From positions 137,220 through 201,219 of the forward strand of contig CAXXWA010000010.1 of NCBI GenBank assembly GCA_963662815.2: a stretch of 64,000 nucleotides of DNA, in the 5' to 3' direction. The notes under the pieces are model-generated. The model was not told the origin of the DNA. It searched no databases and saw only the letters and a list, made by a program, of their open reading frames with translations. Below are positions 7,828 to 15,787 of the stretch, in pieces (position 1 is the stretch's first letter; each line of letters opens with the position of its first letter). The translations under genes were made by a program, and so were the position numbers. The stretch comes from JAPPHA01 sp963662815 (lineage in GTDB: Bacteria; Pseudomonadota; Alphaproteobacteria; Rhodobacterales; Rhodobacteraceae).

Positions 7828-9064
7828 CGCCCGCGCGGGCCGCGTCCCGCGGCGGTCCGCCGGGCCCGGAACGAATCAATGGACCGGTCGCGTCCCTGCG
7901 ACCGGCGGGTTCCCGCCTGCCCGGACGGTCGCCCGGATGCGGACAGGACTGTGGACAGGGTGTGGAAAACCCGGACAGGGATCCCCGGAAACCGCCGAAA
8001 AACGCCGAATCCGGCCTTGACCCGAAACATGGATGCTTCCTCGGACGCCCGTTCAGCCGGTCCTGGACGGCCTCGCCTCCGCGTCTGTGATCTTCCCGAG
8101 TCCGTGTCCTTGGAAAGGCATCCCCGCACCAGGCCGTTCGCGTGCTCGTTCAGGCCCCGCTCCCACGAGTGGTACGGCGTCGCGAAGAGGAACCCGGCCC
8201 CGAGCGCCTTCGCCACCAGGGCGTGCCCCGCGAACTCCTTGCCGTTGTCCGCGGTGATCGTGTGGACCAGGGCGGCGAGCGGCAGCAGCATCTCGAGCAG
8301 CGCGGCGCCCACCGCGGCCGCGGTCCTCCGCCCAACCCTCTGAAGAAGCGTGCAGTTCGACGCCCGGCCCGCCAGCACGCCAGCGCGCCGCTGTGGCCCT
8401 TGCCGACGATCGTGTCCGCCTCCCAGTCGCCGACCCGCTCCTTCGCCTCCACGATCTCCGGGCGCTCGGAGATGTCCGCGCGGTTCGGGATGCGGCCCCG
8501 GCCCGAATGGCGTCCGCCCTTCCAGTTCGGCTTCCTGCCCCGCCGCCGCAGGAAAAGGAAGAGCCGGCCCCCGGCCTTCCGGTCGGCGCGGACGTGCTGG
8601 TAGATCCATTCCCGGCCCGCCATCGGGATGCCCTCCTTGCGGAAGCGGCCGGCGGTCCGGTCCGGGCTCCAGCCCTCCGCCAGCCTGTCCTCCACCGTGC
8701 GCCACCGCTCCCGGGTCATCTTCCTGGCAACGGACGAGGCCGCGCTGCGCCGCGCCGAGGCCTTGCCCTGCGCTTGCAAGTGCCTGTAGCCGCGGCCGCC
8801 GCCGTTGCGCCGGATCTCGCGCCAGACAGTCGTCCGGTCCCGGCCGATCTGCCGGGCAATGGCCAAGTCGGACAGCCCGCTTTTCCTCAGCGCGCATGTC
8901 TGGCATCGTTCGCCATAGGTCAGGTGGTGGTAGCCGCTCGGCATGACAGTCTCCATGCTTCTACACAGGGACTGTCGCCGCCATCTGGCCGATTTGCAAC
9001 ATCCTGCGCCGAAGGACGCAGGTCGCCACCACATCCGGTGTTGCACTTCAGAGTGGCACGGGGG

Positions 9065-9394
9065 CTGGATATTGCCCGCGCCGCTGCACCGTTCTTCGCG
9101 CTGGTCCTGGTCCGGGCCGACGCCATCATCGATGAAGTCGCGCCTTCACTGGGCGGGTGGCAACAGGTAGCGCGACGGCTTCGGATGAGCGCTTCGGATC
9201 TCGCTGCCTATGCGAGAGCGATCGAAGATGCGGCATTGGACAGGCGATGCCCCGCCCGGTTCGGCACCGCGGGCACATCTCCGAACCTGGCAAACGCCCT
9301 CCCGCATCCGGAACGGCGACAGGGAGCCATGCGGGCCCTGCCGGACCTGCAACTCATGCCGGCCAACATTGACTTCGCGGCATGCCGGACATAG
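9065..9394 (+). pseudogene. C-terminal tail of a HipA-like kinase, cut off by IS30
   Basis: An open frame continues out of the IS30 end and stops at 9394. Its core, RADAIIDEVAPSLGGWQQVA then RRLRMSASDLAAYARAIEDAAL, resembles the C-terminal helices of HipA-family toxins (the A-x-x-I-x-x-E-V ... G-W pattern and an A-F/I-E end). The catalytic part is missing, so function is lost. The assignment rests on this short tail only. It ends 12 bases before pyrF. Confidence 0.4.
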
Positions 9395-9406
9395 TCATCG
9401 GCGGAC

Positions 9407-10105
9407 ATGCGCCTCGCCGACGACCGCCTCATTGTTGCGCTGGATTTCCCTGAAACCAGGACAGCACTGGATCTGGTTGAGGAACTCGGCGACAGCGTGA
9501 GTTTCTACAAGATCGGCCTCGGGCTCCTCGCCGACGGAGGGCTCGCATTGGCGACGCGACTCAAGGGGTGTGGGAAACGGGTCTTCCTCGATCTCAAGCT
9601 CTTCGATATCAGCGCAACGGTCGAGATGGCGGTTTCGGCGCTCTCCCGACCGGGTCCTGACTTCCTCACCGTGCACGGCGATCCGCATGTCGTCTCCGCC
9701 GCCGTCGCTGGCCGGAAGGCAGGCGATACGCGCGTTCTTGCCGTAACCTTTCTCACTTCCGTCGACCGGGACGATCTTGACGACGGTCTGATTCAGGCGG
9801 GCGAAACTGCGCTCCTGGTCCGGGAAAGGGCAAGACGGGCGTTCCTCGCCGGCGCCGACGGAGTCATTGCCGCCGCCCCTGAAGTCGCCGCCATCCGGGG
9901 ATTGCGGGAAGCTCGCAGCCGCCTGATCGTGACCCCGGGAATCCGGCCCGAGGGATCGACCGGGAACGACCAAAAGCGCACTGCGGCACCCGCCGATGCA
10001 ATCCGCGCCGGCACCGACCATATTGTTGTCGGAAGACCGATCACGCGCGCGCGGCAACCACGGTCTGCGGTGCAACAGATCCTCGGTGAACTGGCCAAGG
10101 CTTGA
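9407..10105 (+). CDS. pyrF: Orotidine 5'-phosphate decarboxylase
   Basis: Last step of de novo UMP synthesis: OMP to UMP plus CO2, in the cytosol. The protein has 232 residues and is a complete TIM barrel: IVALDF (substrate Asp about 13), FYKIGLGL (Lys about 35), the catalytic LDLKLFDI with D62, K64 and D67, then TVHGD, VTPGIRPEG and the phosphate-binding IVVGRPITRA. The start ATG at 9407 overlaps nothing upstream. It is an intact core gene standing alone between IS30 debris on both sides. Confidence 0.96.
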   Translation: MRLADDRLIVALDFPETRTALDLVEELGDSVSFYKIGLGLLADGGLALATRLKGCGKRVFLDLKLFDISATVEMAVSALSRPGPDFLTVHGDPHVVSAAVAGRKAGDTRVLAVTFLTSVDRDDLDDGLIQAGETALLVRERARRAFLAGADGVIAAAPEVAAIRGLREARSRLIVTPGIRPEGSTGNDQKRTAAPADAIRAGTDHIVVGRPITRARQPRSAVQQILGELAKA

Positions 10106-10151
10106 ACACCTGCTCACGCACCTTCGGCGCCGGGGAGGACCATAATTGTGT

Positions 10152-10466
10152 CCCCACTTCCACTCCGAATTGCAACACCGGCCATTTCCGCAGCGAGCGC
10201 GCAGCCCGTGCGCCGGATCTCGCGCCAGACAGTCGTCCGGTCCCGGCCCAGCTGCCGTGCAATGGCCGGATCGGACAGCCCGCTTTTCCTCAGCGCGCAT
10301 GTCCGGCATCTCTCTTCATGGGTCAGGTGGTGGTAGCCGCTCGGCATGACAGTCTCCTTGCTTCATCACAGGGACTGTCGCCGCCATCTGGCCGATTTGC
10401 AACATCCTGCGTCGGAAGACGCAGGCCGCCACCACATCCGGTGTTGCACTTCAGAGTGGCACGGGG
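10152..10466 (-). mobile_element. MITE-like internally deleted IS30 derivative
   Basis: The element is 315 bases long with both IS30 ends: the left repeat plus about 25 bases, then a direct jump into codons for the first 35 or so transposase residues, then the right repeat. About 1 kb is missing compared with full copies. It keeps the transposase ATG region but no catalytic domain, so it could move only with a transposase supplied by another copy. It separates pyrF from the truncated AAA gene copy at 10469. Confidence 0.8.
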
Positions 10467-10468
10467 GC

Positions 10469-10588
10469 TCAAGAGAGAGTGGAATGGGGCTTCAATTTCG
10501 CCGCCCGACCGGCGAAGAACGGAGTCAGATGCCGGTCGGATTCCCTGGAGAACTTCCGAAGCCCGTCGATGTCCGGTGTGCCAGCCAT
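10469..10588 (-). pseudogene. AAA-ankyrin gene copy 3, first 39 codons only
   Basis: It starts MAGTPDIDGLRKFSRESD and continues RHLTPFFAGRAAKL, nearly identical to the N-terminus of the intact AAA-ankyrin gene at 15788-17296, then stops after PHSTLS at the junction with the MITE-like IS30 element. The rest of the gene is missing. It follows the decayed copy 2 by about 10 bases, so the locus was a tandem array. Confidence 0.8.
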
Positions 10589-10597
10589 GGCGGAACT

Positions 10598-11945
10598 CTA
10601 CCGGAAACAGGCGTTCAGCACCCCGGCAGCTCCGGTTGCAGGAACGCGCGGTGCCGGGCCGGCGTCTCCGCCTCCAGCAGCGCGCGAATCTCCGTCTCCC
10701 GGTCGCCGCAAGCGGCGTTCGCCCCGGTCATCCCGGGCGTCCGGATCGGCGCTGGCGGCGAGCAGAAGCTCCGCGATCTCCGGCGCGTTCTCCACCGCCG
10801 CAATGTGCAGCGGCGTGCGTCCGCGGAGATCCCGACCATGGGCATCCGCAGCGGCGCCGCGGAGCCGTTCCTCGGCCCGCGACCGGTCGCGGGCCAGGGT
10901 CGACGTGTGCAGCGGACCCCCGGGCCGCGCGGCGCACCAGGACCGCATCGACGGGATCGGGCAATGGTACTCTTCACCGTCCGCGCGCGGCTGCAGCAGC
11001 CCCCTGGCGACCATGGCGTCGAAAATGGCAGCGGCGCTGCCGAGCTCATCCGGAATCATCGCACCGACATCCCCGCTTTCCGGCCGGTTCGTCACGTCAA
11101 TCAGATTGATGCAGGTTCTCTTGTCGGCGCCAGCCGTTCCGATGGCCTCCATCACCCGGCCGACGAGCAGCGGGCAGCTCTCCAGTTCGTCGCCGGCGCG
11201 CTCGATGTAGTAGACGATTCGTTGCTGGGCAGTCAGGCGATGCACGATCGGCGCGTCGACCCGGCCAAGATCTCCCTCGGCGTCGACAAGGCCCGCCGCC
11301 AGCGCCCTCTGGCTGTTCTGGACGTGCTTCGGCCAGCCGTAGGATCGAAGGATCACAGTCTCCGTCCAGGGTTCCCGATCGCCGGCCACCCGGTAGCGGT
11401 CGAAGAATAGATTCATCGACCGGCCCACGTCCTGCGGAGACAGGCGGCCAAGGGGCAGCAGGCCGTGCGGGTCGATGCGGGACAGCCCCCGCCTGCCCCA
11501 GCCGGTCCTTCGCATGCGCCAGACCCGCCACGACAGGGATCACCGGGCAGCCATGGCCGGCGGACTGGAGGCGTTTCAGGCACCGGGCCTCCGGGCTCTG
11601 CGGGTCTGCCCGTCCGTCCGGTCCCGGGGGAAGGTTCTGGATCTCGTCGATGAACAGCACCACGGGGCGGCCGCGGTCGGGAAGCCCGCCGACGGAATCC
11701 GGAGCCGGGGATTCCACGCCGACTGAGACGGGACCGACCGAGACGGCGATTCCCGATACGAAGGATACCAGATTCCGGAATCCCAGATCCGCAATCTGCC
11801 GTTCGACAATGCGGACGAACCTCCGTTCGTCGTCAAGATCCTCCAGGTCGATCCGCACCGGCTATGGCGCTGACTCGCCTTCCGCACGCCAGTCCTGGGC
11901 ACGCCTGTGATCAGCGTCCGCACGGGGCTGGTGCGAGTTCCCGCG
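10598..11945 (-). pseudogene. AAA-ankyrin ATPase gene copy 2, decayed
   Basis: Collinear with the intact copy at 15788-17296. The Walker A region is deleted: LITGVP is followed at once by codons for DWRAEGESAP and a stop, so GAGKTSLMARLEQ is lost. Walker B (VVLFIDEIQNLP) survives. A frameshift follows near 11480, and the C-terminal half reads on from FFDRYRVAGDREPWTET through RTPLHIAAVENAPEIAELLLA. The final ankyrin repeat is frameshifted. Loss of the P-loop means no ATPase could be made. Confidence 0.82.
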
Positions 11946-12111
11946 TCAGCCGGGACCATCGTCCCGGAAGTTGTCCGGCTCGAGGTCGTCGTGGCGTTTG
12001 TTGGTGAAGGAGCCGCCGGCAGGCGTGCCGGCGTTGCAGCCGGTCATCGTCATGTCGATGTCGACATCGCCATCCATGTCGTTACGTAAACGGGGCGGTA
12101 CTTAAAGAGCG
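11946..12111. other. Short segment between copy 2 and IS30, fragment only
   Basis: The minus strand reads DMDGDVDIDMTMTGCN then AGTPAGGSFTNKRHDDLE before a stop. This looks like a piece of a real protein but I do not recognise its family. It is cut by the IS30 copy on its 5' side. Confidence 0.3.
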
Positions 12112-13428
12112 CCCAACTTCCACTCCGAAGTGCAACACCGGCCATTTCCGCAGCGAGCGCGCTGCCCGGGTGCAGAAAGTAGCCCTGTGATGGTGAATCC
12201 ATGCCCCCGGGCGCCCGAGATCCGGGCCCGAGGCGGCTGAAGTCCCGTCGAAACGCAGCGTAGCCGCGCTCTCCGGACGGTGCAAGCCGCCGCCCCTTTC
12301 TCTCCCCGGACCGGTCCCTCCGGAACGCGATCCGGGACGGCTCCGGTCAGGGAGGCCGCGCCTTCCGGAACGCCTCGGCCGGGGCCGTGCAGCCGAGCGC
12401 CTTCCCCGGACGCGCGTCCGTCCGGTCCCGGACCGCCTCGCCTCCGCGTCGGTCACCTTCCCGAGTCGGTGTCCTTGGAAAGGCATCCCCGCACCAGGCC
12501 GTTCGCGTGCTCGTTCAGGCCCCGCTCCCGGGAATGGCACGGCGTCGCGAAGAGGAACCCGGCCCCGAGCGCCCGCGCCACCCAGGCGTGGCCCGCGAAC
12601 TCCTTGCCGTTGTCCGCGGTGATCGTGTGGACCAGGGCGGCGAGCGGCAGCAGCAGCTCGAGCAGCGCGGCGCCCGCCGCGGCAGCCGTCTTCCTGCCAA
12701 CCCTCTGAAGAAGCGTGCAGTTCGACGCCCGGCCCGCCAGCACGCCGGCGCGCCGCTGTGGCCCTTGCCGACGATCGTGTCCGCCTCCCGGCCGCCGACC
12801 CGCTCCTTCGCCTCCACGATCTCCGGGCGCTCGGAGATGTCCGTGCGGTCCGGGATGCGGCCCCGGCCCGAACGGCGACCGCCCTTCCAGTTCGGTTTCT
12901 TCCCGCGACGGCGCAGGAACAGGAAGAGCCGCCCGCCGGCCTTCCGGTCGGCGCGGACGCATTGGCATATCCACTCCCGGCCCGCCATCGGGATGCCCTC
13001 CTTGCGGAAGCGGCCGGCGATCCGCTCCGGGCTCCAGCCCTCCGCAAGCCTGTCCTCCACCGTCCGCCACCGCTCCCGGGTCATCTTCCCGGCAACGGAC
13101 GAGGCCGCGCCGCGCCGCGCCGAGGCCTTTGCCTGCGCCTGCCCGTGCCTGTAGCCGCGGCCGCCGCCGTTGCGCCGGATCTCGCGCCGGACAGTCGTCC
13201 GGTCCCGGCCGATCTGCCGGGCAATGGCCGGATCGGACAGTCCGCTTTTCCTCAGGCGTAAATCTGGCATCTCTCTTCATGGGTCAGGTGGTGGTAGCCG
13301 CTCGGCATGACAGTCTCCTTGCTTCTACACAGGGACTGTCGCCGCCATCTGGCCGATTCGCAACATCCTGCGCCGAAGGACGCAGGCCGCCGCCACCTCT
13401 GGTGTTGCACTTCAGAGTGGCACGGGGG
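12112..13428 (-). mobile_element. IS30-family element, uninterrupted copy
   Basis: About 1.3 kb with both ends present: CCCAACTTCCACTCCGAAGT on the left and GTTGCACTTCAGAGTGGCAC plus GGGG on the right. It serves as the reference for the interrupted copies. A GCG lies on either side, possibly a 3-base target duplication, but G/C-rich flanks make this uncertain. It removes the 5' part of the HNH gene that begins at 13431. Confidence 0.87.
12347..13309 (-). pseudogene. IS30 transposase with two frame changes
   Basis: MPSGYHHLTHEERCQIYA opens the protein. An HTH domain follows (SDPAIARQIGRDRTTVRREIRR), then the rve core. After GHSGAPACW the catalytic frame moves, continuing LLQRVGRKTAAAAG and TITADNGKEFAGHAW. 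A second shift occurs before RPRKTLGY-type C-terminal sequence. The same two shifts are present in the other IS30 copies, which argues for inheritance from one defective founder or for deliberate frameshifting. Confidence 0.8.
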
Positions 13429-13430
13429 GC

Positions 13431-14051
13431 GCGAAACAGACCGACATCGAACATACCGTCGCCGTGTTGGAAGCGCACGAAAGCGGTCTCTGCCGCGCCG
13501 ACGGGTCAACCTGCCGGCACATCGCGTCCGACACATTCAATCTCACGCTCGCGGCTCCCGGAGTGAACCGTTGCGGACGCGCAGGCAAGTGCCGTCACGA
13601 TGCGGCCGAATGGCTTCCTCCGATGAACCGGTGCTGGTTTTCCACCCGCATCGTCGCCGTCAAGATCAAGTACGGCCTCACGGTCGCCGTCCGGGAAGCC
13701 GCGGCCCCGGAGAGCGTGCTCTCGGCGTGCAGGTCCACCGCCATGGAGTTCGCGGCGAAACGGTTCGAACGAGAGCCTGCCGAACCGGCGGCCCAGCCAC
13801 CCGCGGAAGCCGTCGACACCGGCATCCCGTGGCAGGTGGAACTGCTGGCGACGGCGCGAACCCCGGACGGATCCCGGCTCGCCCTGGCGCGAGCGACGGG
13901 GTCCGTACCGCCCTTCCTTCCGGAAACGGGAGAGGTTCTCGGGCGCAGCGGCCGGGACGTCGGCGCGATCGCGGACATTGCGATGGTCCTCAAGCGCCGG
14001 CGAACCGATAGCGAGTCCGGGGCGGAATTCCTGATCTTCGGCGATCCGTGA
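13431..14051 (+). pseudogene. HNH endonuclease family (DUF1524-like), 5' end removed by IS30
   Basis: The open frame enters from the IS30 end: TDIEHTVAVLEAHESGLC, with the E-H-x-V-A-x-x-E-A-H pattern of the HNH active site. It continues ASDTFNLTLAAPGVNR, AAEWLPPMNRCWFSTRIV and AVKIKYGLTVAVREA, which match secreted or phage-associated DUF1524 nucleases (W-x-P-P-N, V-A-V-K-x-K-Y-G-L). About 100 further C-terminal residues are not recognised. An upstream start and any signal peptide are lost, so a functional product is unlikely unless a GTG at 13464 is used. Confidence 0.6.
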
Positions 14052-14107
14052 CAATGGAGGGCCCGGCTTCGCGGCGGTCAGCGGCGCGGATGCGGACAGC
14101 GGCGGCA

Positions 14108-15748
14108 TCACATGCCGAGGCTGAAACGGGGCGGGGATCGGCGCACGGGATCCGGATCGGCCTGCGGGCCCGGATCGAACCCCAGCTTGCGGGCCATCCT
14201 CCGGATGTCGATCAGCCTGAAGCCGCTTTCCGCGAGCCGGTTCCTGTCCGCATCGTCGAACACAGGGGACACCAGGGCCTTAAGAACCCTGTCGCCAGAC
14301 GGGCGGGTCCAGCCCTTCCGGGTCTCGATCTCGCCGAGAAACGCCTGCATCCTCTGCTCCTCGCGAATCGGATCGTGCCTCCCCGGAGACCGCTTGCAGG
14401 AGCAAAGAGCCATCCATTCGGCTTCAGCGGGATCCCAGGATGACAGGCCCAGAACGTCGATTTCGACTGCGCCGGGCTGGACGTTCGCCATCGCCTTCTC
14501 CCAGCCCAGCAGGCCCTGCAGCCACTCGGCCGTCAGCGGCTCCAGCGCAGCCCCCTCGGCTTCCATCAGCGCCGGATGGGTGCCCGCCGCCTCCGGAGCG
14601 ATGGCAGGCCGGTCGGTATTCGGATTGCCCAGCGCCAGCATCTGGAAGAGCGTGGCGGCGTCGGTGATGCGGAACTTCTGCGCCGCCGGGGCCGGAAAGA
14701 CCTCCCGGCCGGGCACCCGGATCATCGCGGCCAGCTCGAGATGGGAATCCAGAATGGACAGGTGATGCTCAAGGTCGTCCGGCCATCGTTTCCCGTCCGC
14801 GCCGGGCGGGCGGCAGGCGTCGGAAATGAAGCTTTTCCGCGTGCCCCGGAAGTTCTTGCCGACAATAGCCTCCAGTATGGAACGAGCCGTCGGCTCGATC
14901 TCAACCCGCCCCTTCCAGTCCCACTTTTCGGCGGGATTGGCATCCAGACGCTCGATCTCCCGGGCCAGGAATTCGGCGCGCCAGTCCGGAAACCCCGCTT
15001 CCGGCAGCGGACGGATCGCCTGCTCGCCATAGAACCGCTCCCAGTAGCGGGGCATTCCCCCGAACGCCGCGGCGAGCGTCAGGAACCGGCGCGGGTCGGC
15101 GAGCCAACCATGCTCGGCCGCCATCTCAAGGAGCGCCGGAGCCTTCAGCGGGCGCAGGCGGAACGTGTGCATGAAACGCTGGTAGAGCGGCGCCCGGGGA
15201 TTCCCGATCATGTCGAACAATTGCCGCTGATGCGATCCCGCAGCCACCAGCTTCCCGCGCCAAGGGCCGTTGTTGTGGCGACCGGCGGTGTCGATCATCA
15301 GCTTGAAGCTCGATTCCATGCCGCAGGACCGAGCATGGTGAAACTCGTCTATGCCCACGACCGCCCCCTTGCGCAGGAGATGGCGGATCAGGTGCAGGAG
15401 GCGGTTTTTCTGCACGATCAGCGCATCCGCGCCCGGCATGTCCGGTTCACTGTCCGGGACGTCGGCCAGCAAGGGCGCGATGTCCGGCGCCGCCGAAGCG
15501 GCGCGGATGTGCACAAACAGCCTTTCGGCACAATCATTGCGGCTTTCCGGACTATGCAGTGGCGGCAGCTCAATGATGACCATCGGACGGCGGCCACGCA
15601 GGCGGGCCTTCGCATCTTCGAGGAGCTGTGTCTTTCCGACGCCCCGGCGGCCGATGACGGCGCCCGCCATGAATCCGACGGGAGAGAGGCACCAGCGCTC
15701 CAGTTCGGCCGTTTACTTGTCCCGGCCGTAAGTTCTCCAAGGTGCCAT
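14108..15748 (-). pseudogene. AAA-type ATPase with nuclease-like C-terminus, in-frame stop at codon 12
   Basis: From ATG 15748 the frame reads MAPWRTYGRDK, then TAA (15713-15715), then TAELERWCLSPVGFM and on into the ATPase. YGRDK-x-ELE is the usual N-terminal motif of archaeal-type P-loop ATPases, so the TAA breaks a real gene. From the internal ATG at 15670 a 520-residue product is still open: Walker A GRRGVGKTQ immediately at the N-terminus, Walker B AVVGIDEFHHA, a winged-helix middle part, and a C-terminal EIDVLG ... ALCSCKR pattern like the PD-(D/E)XK/DUF234 nuclease-like domain. It lies 39 bases downstream of the AAA-ankyrin gene, probably one transcript. Confidence 0.72.
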
Positions 15749-15787
15749 CAGGACGCCTCTTCTCTGCCGGACCGGAGTTGAGAACCC

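Larger units (their letters stand above)
6564..8037 (+). mobile_element. IS110-family element, copy 1
   Basis: The element is about 1.47 kb and almost identical to 49561-51033. Its boundaries come from two facts. Both copies are flanked by a CT dinucleotide on each side (6564-6565 and 8036-8037). Removing the element with one CT rebuilds the IS30 target GAGCGC-CT-TCCTCGG exactly as in uninterrupted IS30 copies. It has no inverted repeats and no longer duplication, as expected for IS110. Layout: about 315 bases of left non-coding DNA with strong hairpins, the transposase, and about 210 bases of right non-coding DNA. Confidence 0.88.
6510..8944 (-). pseudogene. IS30 transposase, split by IS110 and frameshifted
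   Basis: It starts MPSGYHHLTYGERC with an N-terminal helix-turn-helix (SDLAIARQIGRDRTTVWREIRR), followed by the rve-type catalytic core (GDWEADTIVGK, then TITADNGKEFAGH in another frame, then LNEHANGLVRG). The IS110 element interrupts it near the C-terminus. Two further frame changes, one after GHSGAL and one after DAEA, are identical to those in the copies at 12 kb and 46 kb. The gene cannot make an active transposase without frameshifting. Confidence 0.8.
6205..9064 (-). mobile_element. IS30-family element, interrupted by an IS110 element
   Basis: Its ends are CCCCACTTCCACTCCGAAGT at the left and the related GTTGCACTTCAGAGTGGCAC followed by GGGG at the right. Together they form imperfect inverted repeats of about 29 bases that share TGCAACACCGG. 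The transposase runs on the minus strand. Removing 6566-8037 restores a sequence collinear with the other IS30 copies. No clear direct repeat was found at its outer ends. It lies between the DUF2442 gene and a hipA-like tail. Confidence 0.85.
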
